In this document: piece after piece, positions 11,849 to 23,720 of the stretch | How positions within the stretch are numbered: position 1 is the stretch's first letter | How the letters are laid out: every line of letters starts with the position of its first letter | Assembly: GCA_021399445.1 (NCBI GenBank) | Contig: JAJTUQ010000001.1 | Location: forward strand, 558,001-622,000 | DNA: 64,000 nucleotides | Direction: 5' to 3' | Origin: Xylogone sp. PMI_703 | Lineage: Eukaryota > Ascomycota > Leotiomycetes | Position numbers and translations under genes: made by a program | The notes under the pieces: generated by a model | Seen by the model: the letters and a program-made list of their open reading frames with translations, nothing else | Databases searched by the model: none | What the model was told of the DNA's origin: nothing

Positions 11849-12697
11849 AATTAACCCAAAAAAAGAAAACCTACTAGAAAGAGTGAACAGAAACTGTTTC
11901 ATTGGTCGAATTAGAACAGGACATGACATCCTGTAGGTTTCCTGTACCTCAAGTACCAACCACCAGTCCCCCAGCCCCAAATCGTACGACAACTGATTGA
12001 CATTTACTTGCCACACGCCACAACACAGCAAAGGAACAAATTTCTTGGCAGGTACGTATCCAATGAAACCCGCTAGGTACAAACTTCACATTTTGACATC
12101 CTCTGCAAATAAGAATCCGCATATTTTTATGTATTGTGAGTTATGCAATTTGTAATTTCGCCATGTTTTCCCCCGTCTATCGGAATTTGCCCTAATTGTG
12201 GAGTATCGTCAACTTTGTTCCAACCTCAAAACCTTTTTTTCCCTCTTATCGTCAGCACGCTAGTATTTTTTGGTATTTGCGGATCTGGGGCCGTGAAACC
12301 CCGCTATGGATCAAGAGGCGGATTATGGATTTTCACAAAATGCACTATTCATGATGCACAAAAGTTTTAAGAGTAGAGGACCTCACCCTTCATCGATTTT
12401 GACCAAATCCCATGACGACATTCTATGGACATGCATAAAGACCAGCAAACAAAGGATTCAGCGCAGCCGACAAGAGTAAAGTAAAAAAGGAAACACATCA
12501 GGGAAATTGCCTAGGTTTTATAAAGTACAGCAGCGAAGCATGGAAAATCCCAATAATCCACCGCAAATTGCTCCAGACCACAGCAATGGATGTTCTGTAA
12601 CAATTTTCCACCTGCTACGCCATCTCCTCTAAATCCCCATCGACCAACTTCTCATTAACACCTGCCCAAGCACCCCGGCTCCGTACTATACATGCAT

Positions 12698-14230
12698 CTA
12701 TTTGAATGCCTTGCCGAAGAGGAGGACTTGCATCTGGTCGTAGATGGACAACACACCAGCACCAGCAACACCACGGAGAATGTTGGCACCAGCACCCTTG
12801 AAGAGAGATCGGACACCCTCCTTGGCAATGATCTGGCGGGCAGCATCCATGGAAGACTTGTACTTGACGGCCTCACCAGAAGTCATCATCATACGACGAC
12901 GGATGGTATCCAGTGGGTAAGAAGCAATACCAGCACCAGTGGTGACACCCCATCCGAGAAGGAAGGAAGCAAGGAAGTTACCCTCAAGAGGACCAACAAG
13001 GACGACTGGCTTGATGGAGTCGTACATACCGAAGTAAAGACCACGGTAGACGACGATACCGAGAACGGATGGACCGAAACCACGGTAGAGACCGGCAATA
13101 CCATCGGAAGCGAGGGTCTTCTTGTAGACATCAACGAGACCGTTGAATTGACGCTCACCGCCAGACTTGGCATTCTTGTTGTCATTGGCAAGACGGGTAC
13201 GAGCATAGTCGAGAGAGTAGACGAAGAGAAGGGAGGTAGCACCGGCGGCCTATTTATGATTAGTGCTGGTATTTCGTGAAATCGAAGGTATACTTACACC
13301 ACCAGAGGCCAAGTTACCAGCCATCCACTTGGCGTATCCATCACGGTCCTTCTTGAAGGCGAACATGGACTTGTATGTATCACGGAAAGCAAAGTTCAAT
13401 GCCTGGGTTGGGAAGTATCGGATGACGTTGGCAGTGTTACCTCTCCAGAGCGATGCAACACCCTCATTGGCAATTGTGCGGCGGAAACATTCCATGATAC
13501 CATCGTACTTTCGGTCAAGACGACCAGCCTTGATCATCTCATCCTGTAAAACGCAATATTAGTCCACATGATTCTGATTTTGAGATGCTTTTGCCGGGTT
13601 ATTTTTGTCGCAAATGCCCAGTTGGTAGTGCGTCATTTCTGTTGGATAGAAATTTGCAGAATCTTTTTTTTACCAAATATGGCGGATAAATGTTGACCGA
13701 CAATTGATATTTGAGATAAGGAAAAAATTTTGCCTATACGTACCTGGTTCTGGATCAACAGCTTAACACGCTCAATTGGAGCGGCAGCAGTCTTTGATAC
13801 GGCAGCGGAGACACCACCCACTGTTATCGCAAGTCAGTTTTCCTTGCCCAAGAACATTCATATGCCACGTCAACGACCCCGACATTTCATCGCTGGTGGA
13901 AGCGATGAAAATCTCGCGATCCTGATAATAGAGTAGACGTACTCAAGAAGTCGATGACGAAGGGTGGGACTGTTGAAAAGGACAAGTTAGCTTCATTATT
14001 TCACATGCAAGGACGAAAATTTTCAATCTCAGCACAATCCCGAGTCAAATAGAGGGGTAAATTGGTAATTCAGCCCTCATGTTTTGTTCGAAGTATCCAT
14101 TGAGATCAATTGAGCCCCGTTTGACTTTAGGATTGTGACGGTTGAGATGGAACAGTTGTTCCAATGTTGTAGTCCAAAATGATTACTTACCACCCATGAT
14201 GGATTCCTTCTTTGGCGCTTCCTTAGACAT
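12698..14230 (-). CDS. aac: Mitochondrial ADP/ATP carrier (adenine nucleotide translocase), 313 aa
   Basis: Exchanges cytosolic ADP for matrix ATP across the mitochondrial inner membrane. Five exons on the minus strand: 14230-14191, 13969-13943, 13820-13744, 13543-13298 and 13249-12698. The spliced product shows the three-fold carrier repeat with Px[DE]xx[KR] motifs ([14 protein letters not shown], the usual repeat-2 variant; PLDTIRR). It carries the diagnostic RRRMMM signature of ADP/ATP carriers at about residues 247-252. The total length and the [21 protein letters not shown] segment match fungal carriers closely. Two very short 5' exons (40 and 27 nt) encode the N-terminus and start of helix 1; both were located by frame and by the expected PPFVxDFLMGG sequence. 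A long open frame antisense to the last exon is a codon-bias shadow. Confidence 0.95.
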
Positions 14231-15831
14231 GGTGACGGCTGTAGAAAAACAAACAGTCGAAAGATTGAGAGGAGATGTGGTGATGAGGATGGAAGATGGA
14301 AGTCTGGAGTTTAAATGTTCGATCAGAAAAAGTTTTGTGTCGGGGAAGGAGAAGCTGTGCTTCTAATACGGCGGTTCGGGCAATCTCGCTCGAGCAACTG
14401 CGCTAATTTTTGTAGTTTGCTTCGGCAGCAAAATTTGTGCGTTGATCCTGAGGCAACAAGGCTATAACGGGCTTTTCACGGATTAACGGAATTCACGGCA
14501 GTTGACCATAGAAATCTAGAGCTCGATAATGAAAGGAGTGAATGTTGCCACTATTCACAGTGGAATTTTTCCAGCTAATGTCCACTTCATAATTACATCT
14601 GATACTGGTAGTTATTCTTCAAGGTAAGGCATATCAAAAATCCCAACCTAGCTAAGTGGGGCCAGCCGGGACACCACTTTCAAGACACCCGGATGAGGCG
14701 AATAGCATATTCTGTGGTGGATATAAATTTTAGAAATCTTTTTATATAATTGGGATAAGCGCCAGACTTGTGCATTTGCCTTGTATCCTTGTATGAGTTC
14801 CTGGAGAGTCTGGAGTATCGTTTTGTTGAGCTACTGAGATTTTTGCCACTGATCCAGAGTAGATAGCTTTTTGGATGTGCTTTGGATTGCAATAATGTGT
14901 TCACCTAATGGTAATCTGTCCCTGAGATACACTCCGCTCCATTAGGCTACATTTAATATACAACTATGGAAAGTCAACCCGACTAGGTATGACAGTCCTA
15001 TCAACACCACTCAAGCGAAGAATTATGGTAAGTATTACTTATAAGTGACATGGATTGCCCAAGAAGGTGGCCGTTGGCACTGTCCGTATTACGGCTTATT
15101 GTTACCACTTACTTTAGTAGATACACGGCCTTTGCTTAGAAGAGTGATAGCAGGAGAAAACTCTTAGGAGAGTTTATAAACGTTTAAGAAACCTCAATCT
15201 TGAGAGAATAGCTGCTATCGTGTACGAATATAATATCATGAGCACAAGCAAATGGCCGTGTCCTCTGCTTTCTAAACCGCGAGCACTTACTAGATCCAAT
15301 ATCTAGAAATAAATCTCTTCAACAGGATACTCTAGATTCGTAAGGGGTAGATTACTCACTGAGTTTAGTCCATGAATGAAGCTACAAAAGTGAAAGGCAA
15401 ATCGACTCTGACAAGACTAGCGTATTAAGTGTGTGGCGGGGGGTTTTAGAATATGATTCCTCACCAGCGGAATAGTAATATCATGACACTGATTTAGGTG
15501 TATTTAGCCAAACCACATCTTTAGCCATTCTCTCATCGTGCCCTCGAAGTTTTACTAGCAGTAGGTAACTTAATGAGTCTAGTTTGTCAGCTAGTGACTA
15601 TGAGCTATGGGTCTCTGTGGTCATGTTATCAAAAGTTGACCTGTCGATGCACCCTCGGCTCCCACCTACGCAACAAAGTCACTTTGGGATTTGTCACCTT
15701 TTGAAATCTGTATCGATCCAGATTAAGTAGGCGCCTATCGGGCTGATTACTCACCTATGTATACATATATAATCATTGTAATTGTAGTTTGTATCCTGAC
15801 CACCACTATCTCTTTATGCAAGTTATCAGCC
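14231..15831. other. Intergenic between carrier and nitrilase genes
   Basis: About 1.6 kb with no supported gene. The proximal part is the carrier's promoter. From about 14,600 on, frames are broken and the sequence looks like neutral or decayed DNA; I could not recognise an element. A TATA-like ATACATATATAATC near 15762 lies about 70 bp before the nitrilase start. Confidence 0.35.
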
Positions 15832-16905
15832 ATGGCGAGCACTAACGACCAAGTAGAACAAGTTAGAGTAGCAGTAACTCAAGCTGAGCCAGAATGGCTC
15901 AATCTCGAAAAGACCGTTGAGAAGACATGTCAGCTCATTGAGGAAGCCGCCAGAAATGGAGCCCAGCTGATAACTTTTCCTGAATGTTGGATTCCTGGAT
16001 ATCCATCGTGGATTTGGTAAGGAAGGTTCTCCATTTTGCAACGCACTTCTAGCTGACTATATAGGACACGGGGCGTGGACTATGATATGATGACAAGATA
16101 TCAAAAGAATTCCTTAAAGATTGACTCTCCTGAGATGCAGAAGATCTGTGCAAGCGCGAAACAGAATCAAATAGCTGTCGCTCTTGGGTTTTCCGAGAAC
16201 TATTACAACTCTCTCTATATTTCGCAAGCCCTCATTGGAGCAGATGGGAATATCAAAATGCAAAGAAGGAAGATAAAGCCAACCCATGTGGAGAGAACCG
16301 TTTTTGGTGATGGCTCTGGAGACTCTCTGAACAATGTCGCTAGTATACCTGGGATCGGAAGGGTAGGTATGCTTGCTTGCTGGGAGCATACCCAGCCGCT
16401 CCTAAAATACCATTCTTCCTGTCAAAAGGAGGAGATTCATGTAGCCGCATGGCCACCATGCTACCACCATGTTGACGGCCCTGGTCTATGGTCAATGGCT
16501 CGGGAAGGTGAGAATCCCAGTATTCTAGATTATTTACTCTAACTGAACCTTCTAGGGATCCGCAATCTTTCACAAACCTATGCTATAGAATCTCAAACTT
16601 ACACTCTGCATACAACAGCTGTACTTACTCAGAAAGGTATAGATGTCATGAAAACCTCTTCTGGTGAGATGATGAGTACACCCGGAGGAGGAGGTTCTGC
16701 AATTTTTGGTCCAGATGGAAGGCAGTTATCCGAAGATATACCCGCGACTGAGGAAGGAATTTTGTATGCTGATTTAGACTATGATGCCATTTTGAGGGCA
16801 AAGAGCTTCTTGGATCTATCTGGGCACTACAGTAGACCAGATTTACTTTGGTTAGGGGTCGATAATAGAGAAAAAAAGCACCTGAGAGTTGAAAATGAGG
16901 AATAG
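15832..16905 (+). CDS. Nitrilase / cyanide-hydratase family enzyme, 325 aa
   Basis: Exons are 15832-16016, 16065-16507 and 16556-16905. The carbon-nitrogen hydrolase triad is complete: Glu51 in [10 protein letters not shown], Lys131 in [11 protein letters not shown] and the nucleophile Cys167 in [13 protein letters not shown]. The family attacks nitriles, giving acid plus ammonia (nitrilase) or amide (cyanide hydratase). EEIHVAAWP and the GPDGR strand near the C-terminus are also typical. It is slightly short at the C-terminus compared with cyanide hydratases of about 360 residues, so I favour an aliphatic/aromatic nitrilase without being able to set the substrate. An in-frame upstream ATG at 15757 would add a hydrophobic segment; the 15832 ATG is preferred because family members start close to the first beta strand ([10 protein letters not shown]). 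The neighbours give no pathway clue. Confidence 0.9.
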
Positions 16906-17191
16906 CTGTCAGTCTGTTCCAGTAATCGATAGATAGCTCCGTAAATATTAGGTTCATTAGCATATTACTAGGTAGAAGTAGTTTCAATGAGGACGATGGT
17001 AAATGGCTACCGCATTTCTTTAGGTGGGGTCTAACGCGTTGCTCCCTGGTAACGCAACCGAGCTGCCAACACTTAACAAATGTAATGCGGTAAACAAAGC
17101 ACCGACCATATGTCGGTACCAGATTACCGATTCTCTTCGTGAGAAAGTAGAACCTCTTTGTTCCGCCTGCACTTCAGTCAAATTAAAACAG

Positions 17192-18822
17192 ATGGATCAA
17201 TCATTCAAATTTCCTGGCTCTCCAGGAACACCTTTACACCAGATTTCACCCGAGCGCGTGAACCAACGCCGTTCTTCGATCTTCGACGACACTGGATCGC
17301 CTACCGCCACGAGAGGGGGGTTCCACTCCCGTGAGAGTTCCGTCCATGATAAGGTTGCTGCATTTAATTCTTTGGCTTTGAAAGGGAAGGACCTGGAGCG
17401 CAAGACAAATGATGCGGCTTTAAGACGAGCAATGCTTGGCCGTGAAGAGGCGGAGAGTGAAATGCGCAGGTACAAAGAGGAGGTCAAGGCTCTAAGGAAG
17501 CAGGTTGAAGAGGGGAAAGAGCGGGAGAAAAAAGTTGGAGAACGACTAGAAAGTGTCATGGTAATCAACTCCATTCGATTCAATCGTTTACGTACCTAAC
17601 GATTCTACAGGAAAACTACGGCCGGGCTAAGGAGACCCACGCTCATACACAGACACTATGGGAGAAAGAGATTCGAAGAGCAAAGAAAGAGTCATTCAAA
17701 TCACAGTCTGCTGTGGTGAAACTCCAAGAGGAGCTAAAGGCGTCGAGAAATAGTCTAAAAAGAGCACAAGCCGACATTGAAGAAGAGAGGGAGCGAAGTA
17801 CACAAAGAGAGCGAGAAGCGTTTGCTGCGAGATACCAAGCCGTGGGGCTCCAAGAGGAATTGGTGCAGCTTACTGAAAAGATCAAGCATCTGGAACAGGA
17901 GCGAGACGCTCTAAAAACTATTGCCAAAAACGAAGAGATTGCGAGAATAGCCGCCGAAGGTCGAATACCGCTTCCATCGTTACCGCAGGATGATGAGTTT
18001 GCATCCCCTAAGAAGAAACGGCAATCCCGATCTTCCATCTCATATATATCTTCAGCGGTTAACGAAGAGTTAGAAGAATACAAAATGAGACTTGAATGGG
18101 AGAAGAAGAGGGCTGATAAGGCCCACGAGCATATAGAGTTTTTGGAGTTAGAATGTCGACTGAACTGCTGTACATCCAGAGCAGGTCGCAATTCTATGAC
18201 CTCTTCGGCGCTTTTTACGGTAGTGAATAGAGTGGATAAGGAAGCCTCTATCGCTAGCAAAAGATCAAGCCGTCCCAGCCATATATTTGTAGCGGAGGAA
18301 GGTATCTTCAAACCAGTCGCCGAAGAATCGCCTTCGGAGCCCCCAGAAGAAATAGTCATAGATCAACCGAGCGAATCCGCCTCTCCACAGGAGGAAATGG
18401 AGGAACGTGTTAGCTATGCGCGGACACCATCTTGTGAACCTCCGTCTAGGGCAGTGGGAATGGACGGAAATACCTCTCTGCTCTCACTCTTAGATGCACC
18501 TCACCATTATCATCAAGAAGAGGTAGGGGTAGAGGAAGAGGAGGAGGAGCAACCTGCTAGAGTTGAAACTTTTCATACAATCTCAACTACAACCCGTATC
18601 CCTTTAGCAGATCCAGATGAGCCCAAGCTACTTCAACGCTGGACCTTTGACTCGAGCAACCCCGCTTTGATTTCTACGATGACAAAAGAAGAAGCTTTGG
18701 CACAAATACGAGAACGAAGGGGGAGAGCAAAAAGTCTGGCAAACGGTACTCTTACCCCAAGGAAACAAATGGTCGAAGGTGGAATAAGGAGGGATGTTAG
18801 TGCACCCGACATTCGAGTTTGA
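17192..18822 (+). CDS. Coiled-coil protein, likely spindle-pole-body (Cut12-like) protein, 526 aa
   Basis: Exons are 17192-17560 and 17611-18822, joined in frame at ATG|GAA. The N-terminus is Ser/Pro-rich with several SP/TP sites (FPGSPGTP, DDTGSPT), plausible cyclin-dependent kinase targets. Residues about 60-260 form long heptad coiled coils very rich in E/K/R. The block LRRAMLGREEAESEMRRYKEE and ENYGRAKETHAHTQTLWEKE are the conserved parts; I associate them with fungal proteins annotated as spindle pole body formation-associated (Cut12 domain). A basic KKKRQ patch follows, then a disordered acidic C-terminus with a Glu run near 18531-18549. The in-frame upstream ATG-less extension to 17024 is leader. 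Function is by family resemblance only; other coiled-coil cytoskeletal roles are possible. Confidence 0.8.
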
Positions 18823-19363
18823 ACCTAACGTTCAGCATAATCAACTGGGCCTAATATAATGTTGAAATGAAATGGTTATGGAGAAAACTTGGTGGGAGGG
18901 ATCTGTTCTGGCTGCATAGCACCTGGCGTTTTTGGAGGTAGGCTAGGCGTTCTGGCCATTTGCTTTATATTGTAATAACCCTGCTATAGTACCAATGAAT
19001 CCTCTCAAAAGTCTAAGGGCGTCTCGGGGAAATGACTTCAATTGAGAAGTTGCGGTCATCGCACTGAATCATTGTTTTGGCGGCGGATTTCATATTTGTA
19101 GGATAGTAGTAATGGGTCCGTTATCTAAGCATGGAGTTAGGAATCCAATTTTAATGGAATAGGTAGTTGAATAATAACAGTGCTTGCAAGTTATGTCATA
19201 AGTCATTATGTTAAAGTAATCTAGAAAAGCATAACTAGTCAAGACATGTGATCACGCACAGCTGCATATCGATATGCGGGTGGGCGCGTCGCGTCAACCT
19301 TCAGGCGAGCTGCAACTTTCTCCCTTGACAATCAAGGGGAATTCAGTTTGACAAAGACCAAAA
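18823..19363. other. Intergenic between the coiled-coil and CENP-X genes
   Basis: 541 bp with no gene-like ORF. It should hold the coiled-coil gene's 3' UTR and the promoter of the CENP-X gene. Confidence 0.4.
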
Positions 19364-19985
19364 ATGCCGCCAAAACCCTTTAAACCTCCACGCCCCTCGA
19401 CAACAGCGGCATCTAAGTCCGCAGCGGGGAAGTCGACAAGTACCCCGACTACTTCAGCAAGTCGCAATTCTACAAACTCAAAGGTCACCAAATCTAAGCC
19501 TAAGCCCCGCAACTCCAGCGGTACAGCTGGATCAGCGAAAAGGGCGAATGCTCTCCCATCTCTTTCTCCAGACTCAAGTCAAGCAAGTGGTAGCGCTTCC
19601 TCTCCTGAACCCTCCGTAAATCGTGCTCGACCAGCTCCTCAACGAGAAGAACCCCAAGCTACCATTCCGCCTAAACTCTTGGGCCGACTTCTGCACGAAT
19701 TCTTCAAACATGATAATACGCGAATTAATCAAGATGCGGGAGTTGCGATTGGGCGTTATATGGAGACCTTTGTGAGGGAGGCTTTGGCCAGGGCAGCTTT
19801 TGCTAAGGAGGGTGAGGATGGGGAAAGAGATGGAAGCGAATTCTTAGAGGTATGTTATGAGGCTGTCTTGGGACGACAGGAGAGTCGAATCTGAGTTTGA
19901 ATTGTCGCTAATGCTTTGTTTTCCCTAATCATTATAGGTCGAAGATCTGGAGAAGCTGGCTCCTCAGTTGTTACTCGACTTCTGA
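19364..19985 (+). CDS. mhf2: CENP-X / MHF2 histone-fold protein with long N-terminal extension, 177 aa
   Basis: Exons are 19364-19849 and 19938-19985. The second exon encodes only 15 residues (VEDLEKLAPQLLLDF), which complete the histone fold. Residues about 101-177 match CENP-X/MHF2: IPPKLLGRLLHEFFKHDNTRI, then a long helix with YMETFVREALARAA, then the closing helix. Family members pair with CENP-S/MHF1, joining the FANCM/Mph1 DNA-remodelling complex and the kinetochore CENP-T-W-S-X tetramer. The first 100 residues are Lys/Ser/Thr/Pro-rich and look disordered and DNA-binding-like; minimal family members are about 80 residues, so this extension is notable. No partner gene lies in the window. 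Confidence 0.88.
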
Positions 19986-21792
19986 ACGCGGGGATACGTA
20001 ATCTAGCTTCATGTCGATATTTTAAGAAACACTTGGACGCGAATCCGCCTCCTTGGTATCCCAATGGCATTGATGAGAGCCCGCGGGCCATTACGCGGCT
20101 ATTTGCACGAGTTATGCATCGAGGAGAGATATTTACTTGCGGCACCAATTGTACGTTCTGAGCAGGAACGTTTTCAAACATATACCACACGCACCCAAGG
20201 CTTCAAGAAAAAGTCATCTTAGGAGAAGGCAGTCTTGCAATAATACGGGCCATTTTTCTAAAGGGATGGAGCCCATGGTATTAGAGTTGGCGCTATGGAT
20301 AGCTTTTCAACGAGCGCTTAATCGGAGATACATTCCCTGGGAACACTGCAAGGGATTTTGTAGGTGATGGCCTGCACCGGCAATTCCGCTCGGGTGTTCA
20401 CTGGGTTCCATATTTCAGTTATCTGGCAGTAGGAAAACTATTAAACCAATTAAGTTGTTAGTGTGTTTCCTAGAGATGGGAGGCTATCCGAACTTCCTTA
20501 AACAGCCGCCATTGCTGAAGGACCTCCTGGGTTTTTACGGTATTGCTCCGTACTGCACGGATTTTTGCAAGCTCACCTTTCTATGGATCAATCTTGGCGT
20601 TTGTGCTCAATTGTTCCGTAAGTTAAATAGGCTTTGTTTGTAAAATTACCCCTACTGATATTGAAACAGTAGTCAATAATCAATATGTGATTGTGGAGAA
20701 CGCAGGTACCGAACAATATGCATTGGAGAATTGAATATGTGATATCCTCTAGATTAGTCCATCGCTTACTGTGAATTTCGCTGGATACCTGTACTAGTTC
20801 TATCCAAAGATTCGCTGCACTGTACAGAGCTGTAGTAGTTTGTGCAAGAAGACTCGGCAAATGCAATTGTAGAGACCGGTGCGGAGGTATTGCCAACCCC
20901 ATTTGAGTATGATGGATTTAGCTTTACCTAAGAGCGGTACGCGATGTTGTTGAAACCCAGTCAGTTTCGTCAGCGTTACATCCTGAAGCAGCTTCACCTC
21001 CTGCCGACCCCGAAGCGGCCTATGCGCCTCAAAAGTCCTGAGGCTTAGAACTCGGGGGTCCTGTGGAATAAAATTATTCTGTGCAAAACTGGTATTTGGC
21101 ATTATTGCATTGTAGAGATTAGAACGAGATTCAGATTTGGACATCCGAGAATTTGCTGGCTGGACGCCTAATTACTGTTTATACACGGGAGCATAAAAGA
21201 ATGAAGGCCCCATAAAATCTCCAGGTGAAGAACGCACGGTGGCGCTAAACCATAAATGGCTGAAACGCTATGGTCCCTCGGTCCCCAAACATCGTCAAAC
21301 TCGATTGCGGTGACTTCCGCACCAACTTCACGCTTCGTCCTCCACTTTTGTCTAAGCGCGCAAAGAAGCCTTCGCGTAGAGACTATTGCCAGGGTCTTAA
21401 AACACGTTTCAATGGGATAAACTTCATCCCATGGTAGGTGGGAGTAAGGAGACAGCCGGTCTCGACCTTTCCGTCTCATCACCAGCCCGTACCCCTAGCC
21501 TTGTGATGGAACATCCAAGGTCCTTGTCTGGAAATTGCGGATCTTTCAAGCGTCCTCAATTGCTATTTATGATGGGCATGTTCCCCCCAGAGTAGGTTCT
21601 CTTTTCTCTTCAGTTGATCTCAAAACATCTTTGCTTTTCTGTTTGTTTCCGTTCTCATTCTTCATTCTCCAATACACTTTAATTGTCGGCCAGTTCGATA
21701 TTTTAGCGCTAGACGCCTCATCAACGATCCTTATTCACGAGTCTATCATTTACCTCTACTTTTTTTCAAAGTCAAAAACTCCACAAATCAAA
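19986..21792. other. Intergenic before the cupredoxin gene
   Basis: About 1.8 kb with only short, featureless ORFs on both strands. The last 250 bp before 21793 is pyrimidine-rich and likely promoter plus 5' leader of the cupredoxin gene. I recognise nothing else. Confidence 0.35.
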
Positions 21793-22542
21793 ATGCAGTA
21801 CACTACTTTCCTCATCTCTGCCTTGAGCATCGGAAGCGCTATGGCACAATCCGTCAATGTCCATGTTGTCCAGGTTGCTATGAATGGCACTTTGACGTTC
21901 ACTCCAAACAAGGTCACTGCCGCTGTCGGCGATATGGTTCAGTACCAGTTTATGGGTGGCAACCACACTGTGACCCAGTCAACCTTCGACCAGCCATGTA
22001 TGCCTATTGATGAGACATCCAACGTTACTGGTATCTACTCTGGTTTCCAGCCAGTCGCCAAAGGCGCCACTACTATCCCAACATATACCGTCCAAATCAA
22101 CAACACCACCCCTCTCTGGGTCTACTGCTCGCAAGCCAAGCATTGCCAGGCTGGTATGGTTATGGTTATCAACGAGAAGTAAGTCCATTAGCTAGCCTAG
22201 ATGTGGGGCCCTTTTGGCTAACTATGATATAGCACCGCCAAGAACTCTACTCGCTCACTCGAGAACTTCACTAAACTCGCATCTGATGCTACCCAAAACC
22301 TTGCCCCAGGCGCCCCATCGAACGGCACTGAGGGCTCCGTGGACAGCAGTTCTGCAGGTTCCGCAGGCTCAACTGGATCTGGCTCCGGCTCCGGCTCCGG
22401 CTCTAGCTCTGGCAGCGGTTCCTCCAGTGGCAACAGCACCTCCACCCCACCTGACAATGGCAACGCTGCGCCATCCCTCCGTGTATCTGGAGCTCTCGGC
22501 TTGGGAGCTGTGTTGGCTGCTGCCGTTACTCTTTTCCTGTAA
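21793..22542 (+). CDS. Secreted GPI-type cupredoxin (extracellular serine-rich protein), 231 aa
   Basis: Exons are 21793-22178 and 22233-22542. It has a signal peptide (about 1-18, ending AMAQS) and a cupredoxin fold (about 20-128). A full set of candidate type-1 copper ligands is present: His58 (GGNHTVTQS), Cys112, His117 and Met122 in YCSQAKHCQAGM. Cys69 and Cys118 could form a disulfide. Then comes a Ser/Gly-rich spacer with about ten SG/GS units, encoded by a near-perfect GGCTCC repeat at about 22379-22405. The hydrophobic C-terminus (ALGLGAVLAAAVTLFL) fits a GPI-anchor signal. Proteins of this layout are common at fungal cell surfaces and in plant-associated fungi; a redox or copper role is inferred. 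Several NxS/T sites suggest glycosylation. Confidence 0.9.
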
Positions 22543-22899
22543 GAGTTTGGGACCATTTTGAGATGGTATTGTGAAGGGGGGCAACTACGAGGGCTTTCCT
22601 CGAGTTGTGTAATTCGTTTTAATCTGGGCACTGGCTTGCATGGATCCTTTTTGTATTTATGATTTGGCGTCCTAAAACGCAGAGGTACTTGATAGAAGTC
22701 ATTGATTTGGCTAGAGAATTGATGAGATGAAAAGCAACATTGTTTTGTGATATCTTATGTTTGAATAACGGGATCATGGAGAAGCCAATGTAAAATACGT
22801 AGGAGCCGCAAACATTAAAACCTTTGCATATTGGGGTTCTAAAACAATTTTCATCTACAAAGTGTACCGAAGCAAGAATGATGGTGTTCAGGGTCTACT
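22543..22899. other. Intergenic between convergent cupredoxin and MAPR genes
   Basis: 357 bp, presumably the overlapping or abutting 3' UTRs of two convergent genes. No other signal was seen. Confidence 0.4.
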
Positions 22900-23720
22900 C
22901 TACTTGGATGGTGGTGCCCTGGGCTTTCTCCTCTTCGCCGCCTTCTCACACAAAACAGGTGGCTCTCCCTTGGTCTCCCACCCAGGCTCCCTCTTCACCG
23001 TACCAACAGCCGGATACTTCGGATTATTTCTAAAGAAATCCACCCAATGCTTCAATCCCTTATACACTTCCTGCTTGGCCCTTCTTCTCTCCTGCTCCTT
23101 CAGCGCCTTCAATTGTCCCGAAGTATATTGGCTGTCGATCTCCGGATCATCCAGCGGCAGGAACATATCTTCCACACCTCGCATATCCGGATTGATGTCC
23201 TCTCGAAAACAGCTTGTTACAAAGGCACGGCTTGCGTCTGCGCCGGCGAAGAAGTGGTAGGAACCGCCCGGTCCGTAGTGTTTTCGGCCCTCACTGACAT
23301 CGTAGATTGTGCCGTTTATGGCGAGATAAATGGGAAGCTCTGGGTTGGAGCCATCATAGGACTTCAGCTCTTGGTCTGTCAGTTGAAGAGGACCGTTCTG
23401 TCCAATAGAGTTAGCCCCTTGCATTACTACAGTTGAGACCTTGAGTTTAGATTGATACTTACAAACCACGTCTTCAGCACACCGATACGAGTGAAATCCG
23501 GCCGTTGTAAACCCCATATGAAGCTGTCTCTTGTCACTAACCAGCTAAGAGCGCTTGATGCAATCAGCAGGAAGAAGATCGTGCGGAATATGTCAAGCAC
23601 AGAGATGGCGCTGTCCTCCTCCTTTGCCCGAGCTGCTAACGACTTTGCTGGCTCTTCGTTCTTTAATTCTTTCTCCTTTTCTTTTGACTCTGCAGCAGCT
23701 CTCTGCCGGAGTTCTGACAT
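22900..23720 (-). CDS. MAPR-type membrane protein with cytochrome b5-like heme/steroid-binding domain, 251 aa
   Basis: Exons on the minus strand are 23720-23463 and 23397-22900. The N-terminus is a charged K/E-rich segment, then one transmembrane helix (about residues 44-62, IFRTIFFLLIASSALSWLV). The cytochrome b5-like domain occupies about residues 88-190: LTDQELKSYDG, then LAINGTIYDVSEGRKHYGPGG, then GADASRAFVTSCF. This matches membrane-associated progesterone receptor (MAPR/Dap1) proteins, where a Tyr (here YDVS or HYGPGG) takes the heme-ligand role instead of b5 histidines. Known members support sterol-synthesis P450s in the ER. The C-terminus (WVDFFRNNPKYPAVGTVKRE) is also conserved in the fungal long form. 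It lies convergent to the cupredoxin gene. Confidence 0.9.

Larger units (their letters stand above)
11193..12697. other. Intergenic between convergent BTB and ADP/ATP carrier genes
   Basis: No supported gene. It contains the 3' UTRs of both flanking genes and two simple repeats (listed separately at 11201 and 11801). Short ORFs here lack domain character. Confidence 0.4.

Noticed and set aside
12692..13279. 195-codon plus-strand ORF over the ADP/ATP carrier
   Set aside because: It is antisense to the carrier's last exon; its Thr/Gly/Glu-rich sequence is the shadow of strongly biased codons.
14680..14904. 74-codon minus-strand ORF that might be a transposon remnant
   Set aside because: No transposase motif or flanking repeats could be identified.
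17643..18359. 238-codon minus-strand ORF over the coiled-coil gene
   Set aside because: Antisense shadow: Ser/Leu-rich translation of Glu/Lys/Arg-rich coiled-coil codons.
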